A stretch of 5,333 nucleotides of DNA from PVC group bacterium (GTDB lineage Bacteria; Verrucomicrobiota; Kiritimatiellia; SS1-B-03-39; PXDE01). The position numbers were made by a program, and so were the translations under genes. The notes beneath the pieces were generated by a model, which was given only the letters and a program-made list of their open reading frames with translations, had not been told where the DNA came from and did not search any database. The stretch spans positions 1 to 5,333 of the forward strand of contig PXDE01000540.1 in the NCBI GenBank assembly GCA_003566475.1, given 5' to 3'. Each line of letters opens with the position of its first letter. The stretch's first letter is position 1. Positions 1-5,333 of this stretch are shown piece after piece.

Positions 1-175
1 CGCAGGGGCCGGTTCGTCGAGACTGTTCCCGGCCCCGCCCGACGCCCTGTAGCGGCCGCCCGACGGAGTCCGCGAAGGAGCGGCATCTTCCGGCGTGCAT
101 GGGTCTCGTCCGTCGCTAAGTGGCCGCCCCGGATTCGGGCTTTCGCTCCCGGTCGAAGGCAGGCATGGTGCGCGC

Positions 176-841
176 ATGTCAGAAAGCCCGCGCAGCGCGA
201 AGATACGGACGGTCGCCCTGATCCTGCTCGGGATCGGGGCGGTGGCCTTCGCCCGCTACGGCCCGGTGGAACCCGACGAGCTTCGGGCCCTGGCCGGCCG
301 GCTGGCCGAGGTGCCGGGCATGCCGGTCATCCTCATTCTTACCCAGGTTCTCATGTACGCCCTGGCCCTTCCGGGGAGCCTGGTCCTATGGGTGGCCGCG
401 CCCGTCTATCCCGCGCTCGTGGCCAGTGGGATCATCCTGGCCGGCGGGGTGATGGGGGCCGCCGTCGCCTACCACATCGGCGCGGTGCTCGGCGAGCCGA
501 CCCGAAAGAAGTACGAGCACCGGGCCGCGTTCAAGGTCATGGCGACCCACGGCGGTTTCTTCACCCAGACCGCGCTGCGCCTGGTGCCCGGATTCCCCCA
601 CTCGCTCATCAACTACTCGGCCGGCATCCTCAGGCTGCACCGGGGAAAGTTCCTGCTGGCCACCCTCCTGGGCCTGTCCGTCAAGTGGCCGCTGTACGTC
701 CTGGCCGTGCAGGGTCTGGTCGACATGGGCGACCCCGACGCCGCCATCGGCTGGCAGACCCTGGCCCCCCTTGTCGCCCTCGCCGTCCTCCTCGCCGGCG
801 GCGGCTGGCTGGCCCGGCGCTTCACGCCGGAGAAGGAGTAG
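176..841 (+). CDS. TVP38/TMEM64-family (VTT domain) inner-membrane protein
   Basis: A predicted 221-residue polytopic membrane protein of the VTT (SNARE-associated Golgi/DedA-like) superfamily. Eukaryotic and some bacterial members are linked to lipid scrambling or transport, but the substrate of this one cannot be read from sequence. Seen directly: an N-terminal hydrophobic helix (about 11-27), then a VTT-like core at about 60-185. The core contains LPGSLVLW (65-72), a long glycine/alanine-rich membrane segment (80-105), the polar stretch GEPTRKKYEHR, and the family hallmark RLVPGFPHSLINYSAG (135-150). A last helix (about 195-211) precedes a short basic tail. The AG..FG positions usual after the first motif read AAPVYP here, a mild divergence. 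I chose the ATG at 176 because it gives normal family length and begins just before the first helix. An in-frame GTG at 95, 14 nt after GAAGGAG (74-80), would add 27 Arg/Gly/Pro-rich residues and is less likely. Family certain enough; function open. Confidence 0.85.
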   Translation: MSESPRSAKIRTVALILLGIGAVAFARYGPVEPDELRALAGRLAEVPGMPVILILTQVLMYALALPGSLVLWVAAPVYPALVASGIILAGGVMGAAVAYHIGAVLGEPTRKKYEHRAAFKVMATHGGFFTQTALRLVPGFPHSLINYSAGILRLHRGKFLLATLLGLSVKWPLYVLAVQGLVDMGDPDAAIGWQTLAPLVALAVLLAGGGWLARRFTPEKE

Positions 842-842
842 G

Positions 843-868
843 GGATTGTGGATTGTGGATTGTGGATT
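843..868. repeat. Heptanucleotide tandem repeat, GGATTGT x3.7
   Basis: Three perfect copies of GGATTGT (843-849, 850-856, 857-863) are followed by a partial copy GGATT (864-868), starting one base after the stop codon of the VTT gene. From memory, similar GGATTGT/GGATTTC strings recur between genes in planctomycete genomes. That recollection is not something the window itself can show. Confidence 0.85.
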
Positions 869-875
869 TCTGAAG

Positions 876-1051
876 GCCCCGTGCGGACGCGGGGCGTCTC
901 GGGGTGGATCCGGGAAGGAGGCCTCCGGCTGTAGCCGAACCCGCCAAGGGTTTGGCCGCGCACGGGAAGACGACCCGAGGCGGCAGGGACAGTCCCACGG
1001 TCGAGGTTGGACTTCCGTCCAGACCTTGGACGAAACCGTCCAGACCTTGGA
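876..1051. repeat. Train of short inverted repeats
   Basis: Successive small palindromes lie almost end to end. They are GCCCCG/CGGGGC (876-881 with 890-895), perfect GGAGGCCTCC (917-926), GGCT-GT-AGCC (927-936), AACCC-GCCAA-GGGTT (938-952), GGGAC-A-GTCCC (986-996) and then the two tandem hairpin units at 1007-1051. None is followed by a T-run, so intrinsic termination is not supported. The density suggests an interspersed palindromic element of REP type, or a structured transcript trailing the VTT gene. High GC makes short inverted repeats common by chance, which limits confidence. Confidence 0.5.
1007..1051. repeat. Tandem hairpin repeat, TTGGAC-N(4-6)-GTCCAGACC x2
   Basis: Unit 1 (1007-1025) is TTGGAC, loop TTCC, GTCCAGACC. 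Unit 2 (1026-1046) is TTGGAC, loop GAAACC, GTCCAGACC. A third start TTGGA follows at 1047-1051. Viewed another way, the 16-mer CCGTCCAGACCTTGGA is perfectly repeated at 1015-1030 and 1036-1051, period 21. Each unit folds on a TGGAC/GTCCA stem of five base pairs. No function is known to me. Confidence 0.8.
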
Positions 1052-1268
1052 ACCGGCCCGAACGGCACCCCCCTCGTAGGTCGGCCATTCCTGGCTGACC
1101 CCATAGGGACGAGTAGAACCGAGCCCGGCCAGGCGGATTCCACTCCGGCCTCCAGTCGCAGAGACCGCAAGAAGCGCAAGGGCGGTACGGCCGCTCGACA
1201 CCGGCGTCGGGTATGGCATATTCGCAGATGAGCGGCGGGGCCAACCACTCCCGCCAAGCGGCCTAGTG

Positions 1269-1557
1269 GAACCACGAATCACCGCCGAGGTGGGATGAAG
1301 ACATGCGCACGAATTCACACGAATGGGGCCGAGCCGACCGGCAGAGCCGGGCAGCGAGCCTCTTGGAGTGCGGGAGTCTGACTCCCGCCTTCCAGCGTGA
1401 AGGCGGGATATCCCGCGTCGCCCGCAACCACGCCCAGGGCCAGCCAAAGCGGAACTCAAAGTTCCGCACTCCGAACCACTCCTCCGCATCCGTGTCCATC
1501 CCCTCCACCGGAGGGGTGGCCGGAGGCCGGGGTGGGTTGGGTGTGCATCCGTGGTTC
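1269..1557. repeat. Palindrome-rich block with imperfect terminal inverted repeats (MITE/REP-like)
   Basis: The left end reads GAACCACGAATCAC (1269-1282). The right end is GTGTGCATCCGTGGTTC (1541-1557), whose reverse complement GAACCACGGATGCACAC matches the left end with one substitution and a one-base gap. CACGAAT occurs three times at the left (1273, 1308, 1318). Inside lie several strong palindromes: GCGGGAGT-CTG-ACTCCCGC (1370-1388), TCCCGCCTT/AAGGCGGGA (1383-1391 with 1400-1408), perfect GCGGGATATCCCGC (1403-1416) and CCCCTCC-ACC-GGAGGGG (1500-1516). It encodes no transposase, so if mobile it would depend on one supplied elsewhere. It abuts the truncated RHS fragment. A frame reads through it into the RHS sequence, but its translation there is repeat-derived and not a protein domain. 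Confidence 0.55.
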
Positions 1558-2172
1558 AACTCTTCCGGGAATGGGGACGAGATCGAGACCGCCTCCACCG
1601 CCCCCGGCGGCCCGCCCCCGCACGTCACCCTCCCCCCGCAGGCCCGCGTCCCCGGCCAGCCGGGCGCCGGTCCCGGCGCCGGCATCCAGGAGGAGCCCCC
1701 GGCCACCGGGGGGACGATCACCTACCACGACTTCTTCACGCCCGAAGGCCGCACGGCGGAGGTCCGGCGCGAGGAGGGCGAGTCCCAGATCGTCGAGCAT
1801 CAGTACATCTGGTCCTTCCCCGGCCCCGACTATCCCGACGCCCTGGTCCTCCGTGACGACATCACCCCCCAGCGCAGGCTCTATGCCCAGCAGGACGCCC
1901 TGGGCAGTGTCACCAGCCTCGTGGACAGCTTCGGAGACACGGAGGAACGCTACGCCTACGATCCGTACGGCAACCGCTCGATCTTCGACCCCGACTACAT
2001 CCCCCGTACCTCCAGCTTCTTCGAGTGGCGCCGGGGCGACAAGGCCCAGGAGGAGATCTTCGAGGGGGTGCTTGCCGTGCCCGGCGTGGCCACGCTCCCC
2101 GCTACATGGGTTGTTACTCCTGGCGGCGCAGCGGCAGGCGGTTACCTGAGCTACGAGAACCTCTCTGACTGA
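1558..2172 (+). pseudogene. RHS/YD-repeat core fragment with replaced C-terminal tail
   Basis: This is the 3' remnant of an RHS-repeat protein, the family of large secreted or surface shells that often carry variable C-terminal toxins. Recognisable core motifs in order are TITYHDFF (about 1714-1737), the QYIWS strand (1801-1815), DALVLRDD, LYAQQDALGSVTSLVD (about 1879-1926), ERYAYDPYGN (YDPYG at 1957-1971) and SIFDPDYIPRTSSFFEW, which ends at 2028. The core should then continue to the GLYYYRARYYDPxLGRF motif; instead it changes to an unrelated 47-residue tail rich in Gly/Ala and ends at TGA 2170-2172. Codons lose their G/C third positions from about 2101 on. There is no plausible start: the frame is open back to an ATG at 1303, but those first ~85 residues come from the repeat block. 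Best read as truncated at 5' and recombined at 3'. A divergent intact short gene is possible but less likely. Confidence 0.65.
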
Positions 2173-2174
2173 AC

Positions 2175-2936
2175 ATGCAGCCCCCAGAAGTCGGACTAAT
2201 CTACTATTTCATCTTCTGGATCCCCTTAATAACATTGCTTGAGATTGGGGAACGATCGTATTTTCCAATAATTCCAATACTTCCGCTGGTTTTGGCTTTG
2301 ATTACGGCATTCCTAGGCCTCTGGAGCGGTTGGCTCGCCGTGACTTTCCTTTGGCTGGTCCAGGCAGCTATTGCCGGGTACCTGACCTGGCAGGCGGAGA
2401 CCCACGGCCCAGATGACATCGTACATCGCGCAGGCGATGGAGGGCACCTCCCGGCGAACGAAAGGAGTCTCCCCGGTGCCCGCCTTGATTCTTGCGAGCA
2501 TCCAGGTGAGGTTCCCGGTAAGCCTGCTAGATCGCTGCACCGGAGGCTTGCGCCAGTTCTTGCGGCCTCTCTTGGTGGCGTCATCACGTTCTTGGTGGCG
2601 GCGGCGATCTTGGGCGGATCGCCATTGAGTGGATTCGGAGCATCGGCACTGATGGCCTTCAACGTCTGGATCGCTTGGCGTGCGCTCCCGGGATGGTGGC
2701 GCGCGGTCGCACGGCGAGGGCGTGCAGGCGGGGTGATGATGATGGTCGATGAATGCTGCCGCGTAATCGGACAACTCGGCATTGCCGCAAGCATCGGGTT
2801 ATTCTTTCTTTCTCTGCCGACTGGCCGGTCAGGTCTCCGCGTCTACGCGGTCGTCGTTTGGATCGCTTCCGTCTTTGTGGTTTTTGTTCCCCATGGTCTG
2901 AAATTGACGAGGGTTGTTGGGAGGCGAAGACGGTGA
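2175..2936 (+). CDS. Hypothetical multi-pass membrane protein, coupled to RHS fragment
   Basis: I do not recognise this 253-residue protein. Hydropathy by eye gives about seven membrane segments: 7-23, 30-50, 52-72, 125-147, 152-170, 197-214 and 222-240. A basic end follows (VVGRRRR). Residues 73-124 form a hydrophilic Gly/Pro/Arg/His-rich interruption that separates three N-terminal helices from four C-terminal ones; it could be a loop or an in-frame insertion. The first 45 codons are much more A/T-rich than the flanking RHS and yidC genes (ATA, TTA, TTG, AAT-type codons), suggesting separate ancestry. Its ATG lies 2 nt after the RHS-frame stop and has no clear Shine-Dalgarno, so translation would rely on coupling. 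Its stop overlaps the next start by GTGA. By position it could be an Rhs-linked immunity or accessory gene. That is inference only; an unrelated membrane protein is equally possible. Confidence 0.6.
   Translation: MQPPEVGLIYYFIFWIPLITLLEIGERSYFPIIPILPLVLALITAFLGLWSGWLAVTFLWLVQAAIAGYLTWQAETHGPDDIVHRAGDGGHLPANERSLPGARLDSCEHPGEVPGKPARSLHRRLAPVLAASLGGVITFLVAAAILGGSPLSGFGASALMAFNVWIAWRALPGWWRAVARRGRAGGVMMMVDECCRVIGQLGIAASIGLFFLSLPTGRSGLRVYAVVVWIASVFVVFVPHGLKLTRVVGRRRR
2919..2924 (+). promoter_or_regulatory. Ribosome binding site of the second membrane gene
   Basis: GGGAGG sits 8 nt before the GTG at 2933, inside the end of the preceding gene. It is the strongest start signal in the cassette and decides the start codon. 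No upstream candidate in this frame has a comparable site, and starting further upstream would give a long hydrophilic extension that is only a shadow of the preceding gene. Confidence 0.7.
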
Positions 2937-3391
2937 AGAGGTTGATCATCAAGCCGAAAGGGATAGGCGATTGGTGGGGTTGCGCTTTAAGCATGTTGCT
3001 GCTCATTACGTGCATTGACGGGCTCGCTTTCGGAACATTTGGCGGGCCCGTTGGAGGTGCCTATATCGAGATTGAAGGGTGGGACGCTGTCGCTGCCTCC
3101 TTGGTCGCAGGCTGCCTTGGCGTCTGGAGTCTTTCCACCTGCATCGGCAAGCCGTTCCGGCATCGGGGGGCGCCACGTCTACTTTGGACGGCGATCATGG
3201 GTTTTCTGGGTGTTTCGTACTTCCTGTTCCTCACTCAGCCTCGTTTTCGGGCGCTGATCATCGCGTATGCTCTGACCACTATCATGTGGCTCCTGTCCGT
3301 GTGGGTCTCACGGTCCTTCACACGCGGGCAGCCAATCTCGACCACATCCGACGGGCCACCTGTTGCAAGGAACCATTCAGGCGATGACTAG
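2933..3391 (+). CDS. Hypothetical four-helix membrane protein
   Basis: This unrecognised protein has 152 residues from the GTG at 2933. Four membrane segments are visible at about 14-36 (WWGCALSMLLLITCIDG and beyond), 50-70, 82-100 and 106-126. The N-terminus is short and basic (VKRLIIKPKG), and a polar tail of about 25 residues (127-152) ends it, probably in the cytoplasm. The start overlaps the stop of the upstream gene (GTGA, 2933-2936) and has a good GGGAGG site, so the two genes form one translationally coupled unit. Its composition is lower in GC than yidC and the VTT gene, matching the upstream membrane gene, so the pair probably arrived together. No enzyme motif, signal peptide cleavage site or known domain is apparent. 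It may act with the neighbour in one membrane complex; that is inference from coupling alone. Confidence 0.65.
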   Translation: MKRLIIKPKGIGDWWGCALSMLLLITCIDGLAFGTFGGPVGGAYIEIEGWDAVAASLVAGCLGVWSLSTCIGKPFRHRGAPRLLWTAIMGFLGVSYFLFLTQPRFRALIIAYALTTIMWLLSVWVSRSFTRGQPISTTSDGPPVARNHSGDD

Positions 3392-3515
3392 ATCTGGCAG
3401 TTGACGGCCATGTGTTCGCGCAACCTGATACTGAACAGTCACTTGCGTATGAGAACGGTCGCACCCAATGGGTGAGGGCTGAAGCGTGGCCGTGGGCGAG
3501 AAGGCACGGATGCTG
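3392..3515. other. Convergent intergenic gap, left part
   Basis: This is the gap between the last (+) gene and the repeats beyond the yidC stop. It contains a small hairpin CACCC-AAT-GGGTG (3462-3474). I see no gene or clear terminator with a T-run. Confidence 0.5.
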
Positions 3516-3612
3516 CGACCCCTCCGGGGTCGGACGGTGAAGAGAAGATGAGGGTTCCGGGGGTGTCGCGTCGCTCGACCCCCGGCTAATCGCTTCGACC
3601 CCTCCGGGGTCG
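3516..3612. repeat. Twin hairpins CGACCCC-TCC-GGGGTCG flanking a third inverted repeat
   Basis: The 17-mer CGACCCCTCCGGGGTCG occurs identically at 3516-3532 and 3596-3612. Each copy forms a 7-bp stem with a 3-nt loop. Between them CCGGGGGT (3557-3564) pairs with ACCCCCGG (3578-3585) around a 13-nt loop. The array sits between convergent genes and could end transcription from both sides, but there are no T-runs. From memory, near-identical CGACCCCTCCGGGGTCG arrays recur between genes in planctomycete genomes, which points to an interspersed palindromic element. Confidence 0.75.
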
Positions 3613-3627
3613 CATGAGTCCCATCCT

Positions 3628-3678
3628 CCCGGGCCTGTCCGCCGTCGCCCGAAGGCTGGAAGCGGAAGGACGCCCGGG
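3628..3678 (-). terminator. Stem-loop directly after the yidC stop
   Basis: GCCCGGG (3672-3678) lies immediately beyond the yidC stop and pairs with CCCGGGC (3628-3634). An inner GTCC (3637-3640) / GGAC (3668-3671) pair extends the stem after a 2-nt bulge. No U-tract follows in the yidC direction, so it may protect the 3' end or work with another factor instead of being a classical intrinsic terminator. Confidence 0.35.
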
Positions 3679-5333
3679 CTAGCGCTTCTTCCGCTTGCCC
3701 TTGCGGGCGGACGGGCGGGCGGGGGAGGACGGGCCGGTGCGGGTGGCCACGGGGGGGCCGGACGGAGGACCGCCGGCCGCCGCCTTGCGCTCGCGCCTCC
3801 GCTTCTGCCAGAGGAGCTGCACGATCATCAGCATCTGGTTGGTGGTCCAGTACAGCACCAGGCCCGAGGCGAAGCGGTAGAAGAAGAAGAGCATCATGAA
3901 CGGCATGAACTGCATGATCTTCTGCTGCTGGGGATCCCCCGCCGTGGGGGTGAGCCTCTGCTGGTAGACCGAGGTGGCGGTCATGATGAGCGGCAGCAGG
4001 TTGATGCCTCCGACCATACTGAGGATAGGCAGGTGGGCCAGCAGCCCCTCGGGCTGGCTCAGGTCCGAGATCCAGAGGAACGGGGCGAACCGCAGCTCGA
4101 TGGCGCTGCGCAGCACACTGAACAGGGCGAACAGCACCGGGATCTGCACCAGCATGGGCAGGCAGCCGCCCAGCGGGTTGACCTTGTGCTCCTTGTAGAG
4201 CGCCATCATCTCCTTCTGCAGGCGCTGGGGGTTCTCCTTGCCGTACTTGGCCTGCAGGGCTTTGATCTGGGGCTGGATCTCCTGCATGCGCTTCATGCTC
4301 TCGGTGCCCCGGTGGGTGATGGGCCAGAACGCCACCTTGACGATCACCGTGAGCAGGATGATGGCCACCCCGTAGTTGGGGAACACGCGGTAGATGAAGT
4401 TGAGGCCCCGGATCAGGGGCCTGCCGATCCACCCGAAGAACCCCAGTTCCATCACCTCGTCGGCCCGGGCCCCGAAATCCTGGAGTTCGGAGAGCAGCTT
4501 GGGGCCCATGTAATAGGCCATCTCGCGCTCGACCGGGGCATCCGGGCCCACGCGCATGGACGGGAACACCAGCCGGGCCGACACGGTCTCCGGCTTGGCC
4601 TCGTGCTCGCCCCGCACCGCCTCCATCACCGCGTCGTCCCCGCCCGCCCGGGGATGGAGAAGCTGGACGAAGTACTTGTTCTTGACGGCCAGCCAGGTGA
4701 CCCCATGCCCCAGCCGCTCCTCGAACCGCGGGGTGGCCTCCCGGCTCCTCATCCAGCGCGAGATGGCCTTAGCCTGGTGTTCGACCCCGCCGCCCACATG
4801 GAGGGCGTCCACCCCAAGGTAGAGCACCCGTTCGCCCAGCGCGGACTCGTCGGGGGGCATGGGGCCGAGCGCGATCTCATGGGCGGGCAGATCCAGCGGC
4901 GAGTCGGCGGTGAACTCGTCGCGGATCTGAATCCGATAGCCCTCGTCCAGGGCGATGGTCCGGCGCAGGTGCAGGCCCTGCGCGGTCCGCCGGGTCAGCA
5001 CCACCTGCTCGGGCGACTGTTCGGCGATCTCGAACGGACGCCAGGCCTCCAGGCCGGGCAGGCCGTGGTAGGCGAGGGCGGGGGCCTGGGTGAAGTCGAA
5101 CTCGACCCGGGGGCCGTCGGGATCCTCGGTTTGGGAGTATCCGAGCAGAACGGCCCGGTCGAGGGCGCCGCCCCGGGTGGAGAACTGGAGGACGAACCGG
5201 CCCTCGGACTGGACCTCCACCGGCTCGGCGGGGACGTCCGGGGTAGGCTCGATTCCGGGCTCCGGCTCGGGGTCCGCCACGGCGGGCGGGTCAACGTCCG
5301 GGGACGTGAGCGCGGGGGTGGGCCGGGGAGGCG
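3679..5333 (-). CDS. yidC: Membrane protein insertase YidC, 5' end beyond window
   Basis: YidC inserts and folds inner-membrane proteins, alone or with SecYEG, and belongs to the YidC/Oxa1/Alb3 family. The frame is open to the right edge (550 residues visible). The in-frame GTG at 5280 lies within a Pro/Ala/Glu-rich linker and is not a real start; the N-terminal anchor helix lies outside. Numbering from that GTG: a periplasmic beta-sandwich domain at about 27-275, including the family string WLAVKNKYFVQLL (195-207); then the insertase core from FFGWIG (281). The core has TM2 301-321, the cytoplasmic helical hairpin 326-366 (MKRMQEIQPQIKALQAKYG), TM3 368-392 following the signature KVNPLGGCLP, TM4 415-437, then DPQQQKIMQFMP and the last helices to 491 (FASGLVLYWTTNQ). 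The TM2 groove charge, Arg in E. coli, is Lys315. A basic tail of 41 residues (493-533) ends in RKGKRKKR. The neighbours usual for yidC (rnpA, yidD, mnmE) are not visible. Confidence 0.97.
   Translation of the reverse strand, partial: PPRPTPALTSPDVDPPAVADPEPEPGIEPTPDVPAEPVEVQSEGRFVLQFSTRGGALDRAVLLGYSQTEDPDGPRVEFDFTQAPALAYHGLPGLEAWRPFEIAEQSPEQVVLTRRTAQGLHLRRTIALDEGYRIQIRDEFTADSPLDLPAHEIALGPMPPDESALGERVLYLGVDALHVGGGVEHQAKAISRWMRSREATPRFEERLGHGVTWLAVKNKYFVQLLHPRAGGDDAVMEAVRGEHEAKPETVSARLVFPSMRVGPDAPVEREMAYYMGPKLLSELQDFGARADEVMELGFFGWIGRPLIRGLNFIYRVFPNYGVAIILLTVIVKVAFWPITHRGTESMKRMQEIQPQIKALQAKYGKENPQRLQKEMMALYKEHKVNPLGGCLPMLVQIPVLFALFSVLRSAIELRFAPFLWISDLSQPEGLLAHLPILSMVGGINLLPLIMTATSVYQQRLTPTAGDPQQQKIMQFMPFMMLFFFYRFASGLVLYWTTNQMLMIVQLLWQKRRRERKAAAGGPPSGPPVATRTGPSSPARPSARKGKRKKR

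Larger units (their letters stand above)
842..1268. other. Non-coding repeat-rich intergenic region
   Basis: No credible gene was found on either strand. Open frames that cross this stretch have low-complexity Arg/Pro/Gly translations and no recognisable domain, as expected of chance frames in GC-rich DNA. The left half (843-1051) is occupied by a tandem heptanucleotide and a train of short palindromes, annotated separately. In 1052-1268 I see no RNA gene, promoter or convincing structure. Confidence 0.6.

Noticed and set aside
2..52. Possible C-terminus of an upstream gene, a 16-codon frame ending at TAG 50-52
   Set aside because: Too short to show coding character; any of three frames would look similar in GC-rich DNA.
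95..175. Upstream GTG start of the VTT gene with GAAGGAG at 74-80
   Set aside because: The extra 27 residues are not membrane-like or conserved in kind, and the spacing of 14 nt is long; it remains a minor alternative.
386..1489. Long minus-strand open frame of 367 codons
   Set aside because: It crosses the VTT gene and the repeats in antisense, with Arg/Gly/Pro-rich translation; a GC-rich shadow frame.
1303..1557. Open frame from an ATG at 1303 that runs into the RHS fragment, giving a 289-residue protein
   Set aside because: The first 85 or so residues are a translation of the palindromic repeat block and have no domain character; the ATG has no ribosome binding site.
2313..2774. Minus-strand frame inside the first cassette gene, considered as a possible gene
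   Set aside because: No domain seen, and the plus-strand frame has clear membrane helices and coupled start and stop signals.
3516..3612. CRISPR-like array from the two identical 17-mers
   Set aside because: Only two copies, each a palindromic hairpin, and the intervening DNA is itself an inverted repeat; no cas genes.
3377..4432. Minus-strand open frame of 351 codons overlapping yidC
   Set aside because: It is a +1 shadow of yidC; all family motifs are in the other frame.
5280..5280. GTG at 5280 as the yidC start
   Set aside because: The frame stays open to the edge through a Pro-rich linker, and YidC of this class needs an N-terminal anchor helix upstream.

Overview
The window looks like chromosomal DNA of a GC-rich bacterium, most likely a planctomycete or a relative in the PVC group. 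The evidence is the high-GC codon usage of the two housekeeping-type genes, a YidC with a long basic C-terminal tail (a form known from Rhodopirellula), an RHS core of the kind common in planctomycete genomes, and intergenic DNA packed with palindromic and tandem repeats. The taxonomic call is inference from style; no marker gene fixes it.

Layout from left to right. (1) 176-841 (+): a complete TVP38/TMEM64-type VTT-domain membrane protein. (2) 842-1557: about 700 bases with no credible gene, made of a heptanucleotide tandem repeat, a train of short palindromes ending in a tandem hairpin repeat, and a roughly 290-bp palindrome-rich block with imperfect terminal inverted repeats. (3) 1558-2172 (+): the 3' part of an RHS/YD-repeat core without its 5' end. 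It stops before the usual end of the core and switches to an unrelated short tail. (4) 2175-2936 and 2933-3391 (+): two unrecognised multi-pass membrane proteins of clearly lower GC. They are spaced as an operon with each other and with the RHS fragment (2-nt gap, then a GTGA stop/start overlap). (5) 3392-3678: a convergent intergenic gap holding two identical hairpins around a third inverted repeat, plus a stem-loop just beyond the yidC stop. (6) 3679-5333 (-): yidC, the inner-membrane insertase, cut by the right edge so that its N-terminal anchor is missing.

The most interesting segment is 1558-3391. A GC-rich RHS core, a short replaced tail in which GC3 falls shortly before the stop, and a coupled lower-GC cassette together mirror the core / variable tip / immunity-gene layout of Rhs-type polymorphic toxin loci. 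The tail is far too short for an ordinary toxin domain and the RHS gene has no visible beginning, so the locus is best read as a displaced or decayed Rhs 3' end with a linked cassette of two membrane proteins of unknown function. The flanking VTT and yidC genes look like ordinary resident genes and show no functional link to the cassette.
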